Assembly (NCBI GenBank): GCA_003427395.1
Contig: BFEA01000025.1
Span: 2,297,904 to 2,361,903 of the forward strand
From: Chara braunii
Lineage: Eukaryota; Streptophyta; Charophyceae; Charales; Characeae
DNA length: 64,000 bases
Reading direction: 5' to 3'
Shown here: positions 45,101-56,660 of the stretch, piece after piece
How the letters are laid out: every line of letters begins with the position of its first letter
How positions within the stretch are numbered: position 1 is the stretch's first letter
Notes under the pieces: generated by a model
The model's input: only the letters and a program-made list of their open reading frames with translations
Database searches by the model: none
Told to the model about the DNA's origin: nothing
Translations under genes and position numbers: made by a program

Positions 45101-48100
45101 GTTACTAGTACATTCCCAGAGTTATGCAATGTCGATGGGATGCTTAAATGAACTGCATAACATGTTACGGAGGACTGGTGACGAGACGTTATTCGGAGAT
45201 TAGCATCAAATAATCACCAACAGCCGAACAAGAAATCCACCCAGTTTGTATGTCAGGCAGATAGATTTCCATTTGAGGAATAGACAAACCTACCGTTATT
45301 TGCACAAAGAACTGGTATGTTGTTACTAGTACATTCCCAGAGTTATGCAATGTCGATGGGATGCTTAAATGAATTGCATAACATGTTACGGAGGACTGGT
45401 GACGAGACGTTATTCGGAGATGAGCATCAAATAATCACCAACAGCCGAAACGTTATTAAGGAGATTAGCAACAAATAGTCACAACTCGTCATCAGGTCAT
45501 ATGCTCAAACTAGACACTTTTTTCGACCAAGCTCTGAGCGTAATTGCAGTCAGATGCATCATAGAGACCGGGCGTAAATGCAGTCAGATACATCATAGGA
45601 AAGGTCTAATGTGAGCATGCCCTGTCACAAGCAGTACCTCGACACTTAAATTCCATTCGCGTGAAACGCAAGAAAACGTACCTTCGAACGGCCACTTCTG
45701 TCAAAGTGGACCGAGCAGCGCTTCAAGTCGCCCACCTCCGAGAAGAGCTCCTGTCATTCCACAGCACAGGATTACATTCGTCAGATTACATGACTACTAA
45801 GCCATTATACAAACAAGCAGGCCGCAACAAATAACAGCCTACACCTTCACACGATCAGGGGCCTCGTTCACCAAGAGCCCTGCCGCATGCATTTAGCAAC
45901 CATTTCCCGAGGAACAAACTGTGTTACAAACCTTACGGGGTTTTGCTTGCCCCACCTTCCTTTCGGTCGCAAGACTTAATCACAAAAGCTCGCAGATGTG
46001 ATATGGACCGACAACGGTCATATAAGATCCAGCCAGAAAGGTGTTCAGAGCCTCACAACGGAGCTCAATCGCACGGCCAGGAGCCACAGTAAGAAAGCCA
46101 GTACGCTGAAACAGACGGATTCGTTGCCACGAACCGATCACACCATTGGAGGCCCTCCCCCGCCCAAACACAGCCCGTAAGAATCCCAACTATCTACAAA
46201 TAATATACTGCAAAGCAATCTGCGGACGACCGACGAAATCGCCTCGGAAACGCCGCAGTATACCCCGAAGCTTCCCGACAACACTGATGGAATCGGTGGG
46301 AATCAGTGAGCAGGAATCCCATCACTATCACATTGGAAAGCAAACGCAGGATAACATGGCAAGAAATCTCATGAGCTGTCACGCACAAGCAGTTGAAAAG
46401 TCTCAATGCGAAGCAGTTGCTTCGAGACGATCAGATGAATAACCGGACGATCATAACCTCTGTGTGACAAGACGATGCCACTGCGCCTTGCCTAAGGCCC
46501 ATAGCAGAGCCGGCAAACACCACCCAAGTACATCACGAACGTCGCCATAACTGCACCCGCACCTTAGTCGAATCCAATCACTCTTTTGAAAGGAAAGAAT
46601 AACTACCCCAGTACTATAATTGTAACGTTCCAGAAGGTTGTTACCTATTACCCACATCCGCTTACAAACCACACACCCGTGATCACACCTGCAACCGCTC
46701 AAGAGACCGAGCCCGTAACCGCACCCAGAAACGCGTCTGTGCAATTATGACGCGTCAGCTGGCATAGCCGACGTCTCTTCACAACTTGGGCGCATCGACA
46801 GACACCCGCAAACAATCATAACATGGGCTGAGAGGAATGAATAGAAACCTGCCAACTGCAACGAAGGAAGACCTGAATACAGGGGCACACAAGAACAGTC
46901 TTGAAACCCTAAAATCCGTCCAAGGCTTTGGAATTCATCCACGACTAAATCATGCGTCGAGCGCGTATAGATCGATCCAATAAATCATGCGACGAGCGCT
47001 TACAGATCTATCCAATAAATCATGTGTCGAACGCGTATAGATCTATCCAATAAATCATGCGTAGAGCGCGTATAGACTATGGAACGGTTTACGATAGACA
47101 CGTATAGATTTATCCAGTAACAACAACCACACGGAATCCTAATGTCCAGACACGCCTCCAACGTCACAACAACCACTCGAGGATTACAGATACAGCCATC
47201 TAACCCTAAAGAGTTCGTTGAAGACAGCCGCCAACGTCGTCACAACAACAGCCCGGAGATGCTCATGCACAGATACACCCCGTCATTACTTCGAATCAAG
47301 ACCCGTGAAATGACCACACATCCGAATCACCAACAACATCCACCAGTCCGTGCACCTGCATTCCCATTCATCAGTTTTGAAGAAGATGATCAGTTTTAAA
47401 GAAGAGCATGTAACCACACCGCTGAACCGTACCAAGGGACAAAAGGTACCCAAAAACCTAAACGCTTATTCCTGAGAAAACGATTATTCCTGAGACACCC
47501 TTCCACCCACCGCATCTCATATGTGACATAGAAGGTGCTAGCATCGTCAGCCGTAAGGAACTGAGATTCAGTGAAAACTAACAACCAACAAAAAACGCTA
47601 ACGACTCAGCATGTCAAAGGTTACAAAAACGATTCTGAGCAACAAGAATACCTCCCTCTGGACAGTATGTCGAATGTGCTGTCGACCAAAGAAAGACTGC
47701 TAACTTTACTTGACCCGACAAACTCCCTATTACCATGAGAGCAAAATAGCCTTCGCCTGAATATTAACACGATAATAGATAGTTATGCTCCGGGTAACCC
47801 CAAGTACAAACAAACATAATGAGGAAACAGAAATCCAGCTTACCTTGATGTCATCATTTGAGACATTGAAGTCGAGGTTGGAGATGTACAGTTTCGTTCC
47901 CGTTTGGAGCTCTACCGTTCTAACGACCGCTCCTTGAACTTTCGACACACCTCTGAGAAGATCATTCTGCACACGACCAATCAATTAGCGGCCAGAGGTC
48001 AGCTCGTCTGTTCTTTTCGTCCCTAAGGGAAAAACATTATTGCAAACCTGCAGAACCGGTTGGCCGATGAACATAATCAACCATAATATCAGAGTCGCTA

Positions 48101-48709
48101 TCGAACCGGGTTTCCCCCTTCCCGTTTTCCTTATTTCGTCACAGAGATGACGACGTAGCAATTTGTTGCTGACAAACGAGCCTGAAAAAAATGACCGACA
48201 GAACAACAGAGCTAAACATAACATGAGGAGAAACTGAGGTAGGGAACGTCGCACCAGAGAGAAGACCGAACGTCACGATCTCACCCGGGACTAAGAAACA
48301 TTGCCTACGTGTGCCAAACGAGAGCTAAGCTACGTTCCTACAGTGTGAACGACGATTTCCACTGACCATTAGGAACATCAGGAAAGGGAGAAGCGGGATG
48401 GGGAGGTGCAAGAACAACTAGATCGAAGTTACCCATTTCTTCGTCTCTCGAAAATTAACACACCTTCACTGCCGAGTAGGGAGCAGCTCGCAGAAGACCT
48501 CTCTGCGTGCCGACACGGCGAATCGGTCCAGCGGCTCCTAGATTACCACCACGGGCGAAACCACGGCCGGCTCTCCGAAAGACTCCGCGCCCGCGCCCGC
48601 CAAGAGCACCCCTCCCAGCTCCCCTGCCGCCACCCCTCCCCGCTCCTCTGCCTGCAGTCTTACTCGACTTAATGAGGTCATCCAGGGACATATCCAAGGC
48701 ACTACCCAT
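42115..48709 (-). CDS. ALY: ALY/REF mRNA-export adaptor (THO4), five exons
   Basis: Exons: 48464-48709, 47844-47966, 45682-45750, 43549-43724, 42115-42325. All introns are GT-AG (497, 2093, 1957 and 1223 bp) and 825 nt join in frame to 274 residues plus stop. ALY/REF is the nuclear adaptor that, with the helicase UAP56 in TREX, loads the export receptor on mRNA. Seen here: an N-terminal UAP56-binding motif (LDMSLDDLIK, residues 5-14), an RG-rich stretch (20-56), one RRM (about 105-184) with RNP2 LYISNL (108-113) and RNP1 GRSKGSAEVVF (143-153), a second RG-rich stretch and the C-terminal motif ELDAELDSYHAEAMQP. Length fits plant ALYs. The start ATG (48707-48709) has A at -3 and G at +4. Exon 3 is only 69 bp. 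The splice joins are my reading and await transcript evidence. Confidence 0.93.
44805..45445 (+). repeat. Three tandem copies, about 215 bp, in ALY intron 3
   Basis: Units containing TCCACCCAGTT, the TAGTACATTCCCAGAGTTATG region and GGACTGGTGACGAGACGTT start near 44820, 45010 and 45235. Copies 2 and 3 are almost identical, copy 1 is old. They lie inside the intron at 43725-45681. Confidence 0.8.
46946..47075 (+). repeat. 35-bp minisatellite in ALY intron 2
   Basis: Four copies of AAATCATGCGTCGAGCGCG plus TATAGATCTATCCAAT, with a decayed trailing copy to about 47120. They lie inside the intron at 45751-47843. Confidence 0.85.
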
Positions 48710-49257
48710 CCTTGTAGATGGCACCTCCTTCCTCACAGCCAAGTCTCCTCAGCACAGTCAAACTCTCCTGGCTAATCCGACCCCTAGCGATGGCCGCCAG
48801 CACGCCGGAAGTTCTTCCAGAGGAGGAGCGCTGAGGGGCGGTGCTACGCGGCGCGGGAAGGGTCTGCGCTGCGCAGAGTTTCCAGGGAATAGGCTGCTGA
48901 GTGAACGCGACGCCACCACATACGACGAACCACGTAAAGAGCAAGTGGCGAAGAAGAAGATGGGTGCCCGGTTCAACGACAGCAAAAACCAACAGGAACG
49001 GAAATTAGGGCAAAGAGGCGGGAAAAGAACAACGACGGGGGCACGGATCCGCTCGCCGACTTCAAACCCGCCGCCTCCCGTGCCGCACGACGGTTCTCTG
49101 ATTACAGATTAAACCCAGGCAAAAAAGCCGTGACACGATTCCCGAGGGCCGTTGGTGGCCGCTCTGGTGACTTACTTGCTGGAATGAAGTGCAGGGCTCT
49201 GCGGCGCTCCGAGCGATACGCACCCAGAGGCCGAAGTCCCACCACTACCGGTAACCG
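48710..49257 (-). promoter_or_regulatory. Presumed 5' flank and promoter of ALY
   Basis: This GC-rich stretch directly upstream of the ALY start has no other gene. Open frames on it are short or antisense. No TATA box is evident, as is common for housekeeping genes, so the call rests on position only. Confidence 0.35.
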
Positions 49258-49381
49258 CTCGATCGAGTAGTTTTTGAGCCTTGGCGACGCTGCAACGTCC
49301 GATCTCATTGCCGGTAACATCTCATGGCCTCACTGTGGCCATATCAAAAAATGTACCCCAAAAAAACTACTCGATCGAGCT
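49258..49381. repeat. Inverted repeat upstream of ALY
   Basis: GCTCGATCGAGTAGTTTTT and its reverse complement AAAAACTACTCGATCGAGC face each other across about 85 bp. Each arm also contains the palindrome CTCGATCGAG. Confidence 0.75.
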
Positions 49382-49663
49382 GCCACAGCCGTGGGGGGAT
49401 AGCCCCCCACTCAAGAGGTGTTGGGACTTCTCAGCCTTTCAGCCTTTTAGCCTCTCGCCGAACGTGGAGGGAAAGGGCTGGAGTCTCCAGCTACGAGGGG
49501 CCCGAAAGAAGACAACGCGGCCGGAATTCCGTGAACGTTCCTTGCGTGTGACTGAGCCGTTCTCCCTGTATGGTTGCTGGCGTGAGGAAGCAAATGCAAG
49601 CAGAGCAAGCCGCTGATCTGTGGGCCTCGCTGCACTTCTCTCCACATGCGCAAAAGACAAAAA

Positions 49664-49750
49664 CGATGGCAATGTATCTTTCCATGTTCTACAGGTGGAT
49701 TCGGTCTCATTTTGCACATTTGGAGAGTAGTGCGGCGAGGGCCTCTATGT
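49664..49750 (+). repeat. SINE-like family S2, head fragment
   Basis: AATGTATCTTTCCATGTTCTA, then TCTCATTTTGCACATTTGG and TAGTGCGGCGAGG match the head of S2 in plus orientation. Confidence 0.5.
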
Positions 49751-49899
49751 AGATACCAACTGGCCTACAGTCCCCCGAACAAAACGCACGTATGTACTAT
49801 TCAACTTCCCCTGGAACTCTATTTTTAGAAGTAACTCCTGAAAATCCGAATAGTAGGCACGTTCAAATAGTACACGCGTACGTACTATTCGAATAGTAC

Positions 49900-49903
<4 letters not shown>

Positions 49904-49975
<72 letters not shown>

Positions 49976-50380
49976 NNNNNNNNNNNNNNNNNNNNNNNNN
50001 NNNNNNNNNNNNNNNNNNNNNNNNNNNNNNNNNNNNNNNNNNNNNNNNNNNNNNNNNNNNNNNNNNNNNNNNNNNNNNNNNNNNNNNNNNNNNNNNNNNN
50101 NNNNNNNNNNNNNNNNNNNNNNNNNNNNNNNNNNNNNNNNNNNNNNNNNNNNNNNNNNNNNNNNNNNNNNNNNNNNNNNNNNNNNNNNNNNNNNNNNNNN
50201 NNNNNNNNNNNNNNNNNNNNNNNNNNNNNNNNNNNNNNNNNNNNNNNNNNNNNNNNNNNNNNNNNNNNNNNNNNNNNNNNNNNNNNNNNNNNNNNNNNNN
50301 NNNNNNNNNNNNNNNNNNNNNNNNNNNNNNNNNNNNNNNNNNNNNNNNNNNNNNNNNNNNNNNNNNNNNNNNNNNNNNNN

Positions 50381-50447
<67 letters not shown>
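49904..50447 (+). repeat. (TC)n microsatellite containing an assembly gap
   Basis: TC runs flank 405 undetermined bases (49976-50380). The true length of the tract is unknown. Confidence 0.95.
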
Positions 50448-50449
<2 letters not shown>

Positions 50450-50452
<3 letters not shown>

Positions 50453-51600
50453 CCTCCCTCTCTCCCTCCCTCTCTTCCTCCGTCCCTCCCTCTTCCCATA
50501 TCTGGCCACAATCGCGACAGAAAATGGGATTACCGCGCACTCCAATAAATGACTAGCTAAAAACACAACTCAAAGTATTTCGGGAAAAAAATGGGATAAC
50601 CACGCGCTCCAAGAAACGACAGGCCAAACTACTCTCTCTCTCTCTCTCTGGCTTCCTTATCGCCTCTGACATGGAGGTTTTATTGTCTACGTACACTCTC
50701 GCTCCACTCCTCTACACATGCAGGATGTATACTTTCGTTTTCTAGGGGAAGATTCATCATGGAGACTTTTTTTTTTTTTTTTTTTTGTAATGAGGAGTAG
50801 TTCTCAGTTTATGTGTGTCGCTCCAACTGCGGCGGATGCCCGAAGGACAGGCCCGTAGCTACAAAGGGTGTATACCGATTTTTTTTTTTTAGGCCGTATT
50901 TTGAAGATGGTGCCTAAAACCCATAATAGCATAACGCATGTGCGTTATATACGAATACAGCGCACATCATGCGTTGTATTCATATACAACACACGTGCGT
51001 TTTGTTCGAGGGAAGACTATAGCTCATGACATACTCACACTGGCACGTACAATCGCAAATTTTATGTGAGTCGATTTGCAATAATACATCATTTTCCAGT
51101 CACACATCACACCCATCACAAAACAGAAAGGACACAATTTAAACCTACTCTAGGAATGCGATTGTACGGGTTGAGGGGTTACACAACACGATGCATAAAA
51201 ATTCATCCCTCTTTCCTTTTTTTAAAAAAAAAAATCTTACGAGAGTTGTCCACCAAACGTCGAATTCTTTTTTTTTTTTAAGAAAGAAACAAATTTGAAA
51301 AAATATGCAATTGCAATTGCGTGGACGTCCGGAGGTTCCCGCAAAGTACGTAACCCTGTGGTTGTCCAAACCGTTGATATTTACGTGCCCATTTGTGTGG
51401 AAACATAAAATACACACCCCTTGTGACAAAAGAAAACTCCTACGATTTACGACTTTATGAAAATACGTGTTCGTGTGAGTTTTCTCTTAATTGGTACACT
51501 CGTGAACTGTTGCAACACCTATCGAAGTTCGAGTTTAAATGTCGATCAAATAAGTGAGAACAACTATGAATTAAGGGTTTGTCATACCATTGTTGAATAG
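50450..51600. other. No gene seen
   Basis: Holds T runs at 50767-50787 and 50880-50890, a GCGTTATA/TACGCA-type inverted set near 50930-51000 and nothing that looks coding. Confidence 0.5.
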
Positions 51601-51608
51601 AGAAACCT

Positions 51609-51713
51609 CAACGGTTTGTAATGGTATTTAAACAGTTTGTAATGGTCTCTAGACAGTTTGTAATGGTCTCCTGACATTTTGTAATTGTCTTTTTACGGTT
51701 TGTAATGGTCATA
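51609..51713 (+). repeat. Minisatellite, five copies
   Basis: Five 21-24 bp units built on ACAGTTTGTAATGGTCTC. Confidence 0.85.
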
Positions 51714-53129
51714 CAGACTGTCGCGATTCAAAAAATATTGTCTCACACCACTTTCGAAACAACCCTATACATCTACCTACATCATCCAAAGGTTTGGGAA
51801 CCCTCTCATGACTCTCGAAAAACATGTTCAGGATGGTGGCACAAAAATTACGATTGACTAAAAACAAAATTGTCATCCATTAAATGCACACACTGCAGCT
51901 CAAAAATCACCACTCTATACAATGTTGTGTGGTGAAGAGGGGGGGTAACCGTCGAAACAGGAATTGTCGAGAAATCTCTAACAAACGTAGAAAGATACTC
52001 AGATTTAAGAAGCGTATCGGCAGACCTTCAAGGAAAATAATTTTAAATCGAACGGGGTATTACGCCTTTATAGTCGAGTTCATTTACAGTAGATAAATTA
52101 AGGAAAATAATTTTGAATCGAACGGGGTAAGTAATTCCTATAACATATTCATACTACCATTTTCTTAAACATGTTTTATGATAATTACGGTTATACATGT
52201 ATGTGCCCGACCCTAATCACGTAAAAAATTCACTTCAAAATATCATAACATGATCATGAGCAAATTTAACAAGGTGAAGGATGTGGATATGATATTTTTC
52301 ATATGTTAAAATGAGGAGTCAGAATATAAGATAAAGACGAAAAAGATAGAGAGAGGGAAAAAGAGACAGATAGATGTGAGAAGAGGTTGAGAGGGGGGAA
52401 GGGGGAAGGGGGAGAGGGGGGGGGAGACGATAGTCCATAAATTTTTAAATCGAGGACAATTAAAATCTTTATATTAAGAGCACGAGTTGTAGTTTAAGAT
52501 TATTCTTAATTATTTTTGTCTTCGGGCGATAATGACAAAAACATATTTTTATGTCATTAAGTGTATTCCTCAGACATGATAGCATCAGTGGTGATATGCA
52601 ACTGTCATGGAGTATACTTTATTTTTATACAAGCAATGAAAATATATATGCAATGCGAATGAAAATATAACATGATTACAACAATATGGCAATGACAGTC
52701 TTACTCTTCGTGCAAATGTGGACAATCGCATGCGCACATACATTACTTTGTAATGGTGAACATATTTGTGATTGAGTGAAGATAGGAAGAGCGAACGCAA
52801 GCGCGTTGCCGAAGCTTAAAAACACATAATCATCCCCGAGTGCAAAGCACAACACACTGGTAGAGCCTTCATAGCCTGAAGCCCAAACGAGGGGTCAAGT
52901 TCTCGAAAATTTTAAACAATACAGATCATACTTCGATCGTGTCTCATGCCATCGTATCCTGATAATCGTCAATATCCTAACCCTAACCCATCACTTCCCC
53001 GACGTGACCGACACACTAGCGAATTCCCCTACGCTGTGTTTTTATTGTCGCCAACGACGTTCTCAGGTGGAAGGCGACCCTCTTGATGGAAGTCGAGCCA
53101 CAGTCAACCATTAAATACGGTTGATGTAC
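51714..53129. other. No gene seen; AT-rich
   Basis: A short tandem pair of AAGGAAAATAATTTTRAATCG lies near 52030 and 52100, and a G-rich run at 52390-52428. No coding frame or RNA gene was recognised. Confidence 0.5.
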
Positions 53130-54240
53130 TCATAGTTTTAGTCTATTCAACCTATTCCCCGATACCTTTCCCACTTTGGGTGTTCGTCGCTCGATAAAAC
53201 GTCCCAAAGTATTGTTGAACATTTCCCTCGCGTAACCCAACAGTCTGAGCTCTCTACTAAGCGTCAGCAGGGACAATTCAACCGGTTCCACAGTAGTCGT
53301 ACACGCATGAATCCTTAATAATGCACTAGTTATTACCGCCTTCTTTTGTTTTTTGTCAGAGTAGGACCCAAAACTTTGCATCGACTTATAACGAAATTCC
53401 TCACTCCAAACGTTGTCCTTCCCACACAAACATCGACATATCATCAACCAATTTTATCCATTGGGCCAGGTTCCTATCCTTACCCAAAGAGCCCATGAAA
53501 CAAGCCTCATTGAACATGCACAACGGCAGGCTAACGAGGGGGTACTGCTTTTTCCTATCGACACCCCCATTACTTGCTTGATAATTTTTTATGCGGTCAC
53601 CGGATACATATTATCCAACTCATACGACACGTACCTAACCACCTGCTTTGTACTAATGAAACCCACTTTCCTCCCTCTCTGTTTCACAAAGGACACTCCT
53701 TTCCCTCTCCTCTTAATGAACACCCTATGCCTCTCTTTCTTACCTAGTTCATCCGCCAGCCGGATTAACGCTCGCTTAATAGAAGAATGCGGGAGTTCAT
53801 TAAACATTTCCTTAATATCGAACGACAACTCCTTCACACATCCTCCTTTCCCTTTAGATTGTGGCCACATTTAGACTTTTTCCATCTTACTTTTTAACTC
53901 CCCCGTCGACCTCCTGTTAATAAAAAAAATCATATGTAAAACACAGGCCACGTTGGCGAAGATTTCACAACGGCCTGTCGAGTAATAAAAGTCTCCAAAG
54001 TTCACTTGCATTTAACTAATTGGAGCTTATTTATCCTCAAATTGAAGTGGCACGAAGGAGGCAGCAGTAGCATCATACCATTCAGTGCTTTAGATATTCT
54101 TAGGTGGCTAGATGGCTCAAAAGTAGGAAGGGGTAATAGGGCGGAATCTGCAAACATCCTTGTTCTTAGGGATAATGAACGCGTGGTCCAATCTCCCTTT
54201 TCCATCTCATTTCCCCAACTTCTCAAATCCCACTTTCAAT
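53130..54240 (-). pseudogene. Decayed reverse transcriptase (retroelement), copy 2
   Basis: On the minus strand, in different frames, the same landmarks as copy 1 appear in order: PKNKDVCRFRPI (about 54178-54130), DIKEMFNELPHSSI of motif A (about 53825-53783), GVSIGKSSTPS of motif B (about 53580-53545) and KLVDDM of motif C (LVDDM 53451-53437). A C-terminal piece with QSFGSYSDKKQKK follows to 53130. At least three frameshifts and several stops separate them. It shares with copy 1 the unusual LVDD box and the DIK-MF-LPH motif, so both come from one family, though they are far diverged. Confidence 0.7.
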
Positions 54241-54289
54241 TTGTGATTATTCAATTGGTATGCTATCTTCATGCGACGCGCTGCAATAT

Positions 54290-54740
54290 CGTCTTACCTA
54301 GTATTACCGACGTTCGGGACGGGTCGAGCGCCCGAACGTACGTGATTCCTTAGGGATGCGTTCGGCCGTTCGGGCTGAACGTGGAAAAAAATAATCATAA
54401 TAATAAATGAATAATTCAAAAAAATATGAAAAAATAAATAAAAATGAAGACAAAGAAAATAAACAACATTTGTATGAGAATTATATTCAAAATTTTTACC
54501 AAATTTCAAATAGAAATAAAATACAGAAAATAAAAAAAATAAATAAATAAAAAATAAATAAAAAGAGAATTAAAATTAGTGAGTGAGCGAGCATGTTTTC
54601 GACAACGTCGTCTTTGACGATTTTTCATTTTTGTTCGGCACAACCAAATTCGCAAAAAATTTACAGATGTGTACTTCACATAATACAAAACTTATTAAAA
54701 AGGTTTCAAAAACTAATGAAGTTTTTTAGGCCCCGCAAAG
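54290..54740 (+). repeat. Family-2 repeat, longest copy
   Basis: Runs from the GC-rich ACGTTCGGGACGGG block (54310) through the A/T-rich part with AACAACATTTGTATGAG to GTTTTCGACAACGTCGTC and TTTTTCATTTTTGTTCGGC. It is useful as the uninterrupted reference for the copy split by U2. Confidence 0.6.
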
Positions 54741-56099
54741 GTACAGCAACTTCTACGCAATTGATTTTGGGACCAAGACTAGTCAGCAGTAGCAAAGAAG
54801 AGAAACTTTATCAAAAGGATTGAGGCGTTGAGGCTATGCAGGGTTATTCCCATCGGTTTTGCTTTACGTCTCGGTCATCGGATTCGTCGATGAAACCAAG
54901 AGGTACCATTTTTTTTTTTTTTTTTTTTTTTCATCTGTGATTATAGTGGTACTGACACAACGGGCCACTACCAATCTTAGACTAAAGTTATAAAGATATG
55001 AGAGCTGGACAATCGAAGGTTTTTTCATAATTGAGTAGGATTACGGGGCGTGTTTTTAACGAAGTAAATCATAAGATTCATGATGGACCTAACGTAAAAA
55101 AAAAAAGACAATGAGAGCGAAGGTGGACATGACAACGGAGGAGATGAGCTGGACGAAGGGAAAACAGAATAACCCATATAGGAGATAGGGGTTTTGCAAC
55201 ATGGCGAATCAGTTTGTGGTGTCGACTATCGGCTTGGATGAGTAGTTTAGCTGGTGCAAGGTGTGAAGGCTGCGTGCAGGGTGATACGTTTCGTACGGGA
55301 GACTTGTGTCACGGGTAGGTTATGCAACTTGAACCACTTCAGTCTGGGCGACTTTTGCTTGTGGGGTGTCTACCACAGGTGTGCATGATGGTTGGATAAG
55401 AGAGACAGATGTTTGAGTGTGGCTGGTGACATATTGTCTCATTTTCTATCAGAAGATTTATTCTCATTTTGCATATTCAGTTAGTAGTGGACCATGACCT
55501 ATCTAGGTTGGGCGCAACTTGTAATCGCCCTGATCATTGTGGTATCAAAGGTGATTGTTATTGTACTGTTCATAGTTTCGGTATCACTCTCATTGCGCAT
55601 GGTCGGCCTCATGATGCTCGTAATGACGCTTCTTCTAGTGACTCTCACCTTGTCTGTGATGTCTGTTATCGTGGTAGTCGCCATCGTTGTGGTATTCCTA
55701 TTCGTCTTCATCGTTATGCTTTCTTGTTGTGCGTGTATCCCAATGGTTGACTCTGAAGTGGTTATTAGTCAGGGCTTCGAAGTTGTTGAAGCCATCATCC
55801 CCATTAGCAAGGGCACTCCCTGGTTTCGTGGCTTTTTTTGGGCACGTTGCGGTCGTACTGGCATCATGCACCTGGTCATAATTTGGACCAAGATGAAGTG
55901 GGCTTCTCTGTTATTGAAAAAGGAGGCAAAATGGGTTTAAGGGAGACCACGAAGTAGAATGGGGAATGGCAGCAAGAGGGAAATGGTAGAAATCGCGTGT
56001 GGGAGGAGAACGGGCGAGAAGATAGAGGCGACGTACGAGCGGAAAGGCTGACTAGAATTAGGTACTGAAGCGAATAGTAGGGAAAACGACGTACCAATT
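54741..56099. other. No firm gene
   Basis: The plus frame 55494-55940 gives a very hydrophobic 148-residue product (V/I/L/M-rich up to about residue 80), but the DNA there is a degenerate repeat of TCGTGGTAGTCGCC and GTTATTGT-type words and an overlapping frame is also open, so I do not call a membrane protein. A T run sits at 54908-54932. A weak S2 head lies near 55450-55490. Confidence 0.35.
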
Positions 56100-56200
56100 C
56101 ATATTCTAGTGCTAAATTCATTCTCACTTTGCACATTTGGTGAGTTGTAGAGCGAGGTTGCGGAGGTCGTTGTGACCGTTTGCTTGGGATGTGCATCCAC
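56100..56200 (+). repeat. SINE-like family S2 fragment
   Basis: TTCATATTCTAGTGCTAAA, then TTCATTCTCACTTTGCACA and TTTGGTGAGTTGTAGAGCG match the S2 head. Confidence 0.5.
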
Positions 56201-56274
56201 CACTTGGCTAGCCCCGCTTGTCATCCCGTTGAGAGAAGGTTAACAATAGTCGTATTTTTCATCACCACTTCATG

Positions 56275-56455
56275 ACACCCTTCACCACTTGAGGATGCAG
56301 CCTGCCTAAACAGGTGGTTTTCAGGGTCTTCAGAACTTTCACCACTTCATGACCATTCAGGTCTGAAAATCATGAATGGTCCTGAAGTGGTGAAAGCTTC
56401 GAAGACCCTGAAAACCACTTGTTTAGGCAGGCTGCATCCTCAAGTGGTGAAGGGT
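56275..56455. repeat. Long hairpin, 84-bp arms, 13-nt loop
   Basis: Arms 56275-56358 and 56372-56455 are reverse complements with only a few mismatches and contain TTCACCACTT and AAACAGGTGGTTTTCAGGG. Further direct copies of the same units follow at 56456-56505 and 56530-56660, so the hairpin is one inverted pair in a small repeat cluster. As RNA it would be a long near-perfect duplex. Confidence 0.85.
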
Positions 56456-56660
56456 GGTTTTCATGGTCTTCGGACCTTTCACCACTTCAGGACCATTCAG
56501 GACTTTCAGACTGCCAAAAACTCTCACTTGACCACTTCATGACACCTTTCACCACTTCAGGATGCAACCTGCCCAAACAGGTGGTTTTCAGGGTCTTAGG
56601 ACCTTTCACCACTTCAGGACCATTCGAGATTTTCAGACTGCCCAAAACTCTCACGTCATA

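Noticed and set aside
48507-49112. 201-codon plus-strand frame
   Set aside because: It is antisense to ALY exon 1, and its Pro/Arg-rich composition mirrors the RG-rich coding strand.
49745-50566. Arg-Glu repeat frame across the gap
   Set aside because: It is a translation of (GA)n and undetermined bases.
52977-52990. CCTAACCCTAACCC, telomere-like
   Set aside because: Two units only, internal, without any array.
55494-55940. Hydrophobic 148-residue frame resembling a membrane protein
   Set aside because: The DNA is a degenerate short repeat, an overlapping frame is equally open, and no known family pattern is seen.
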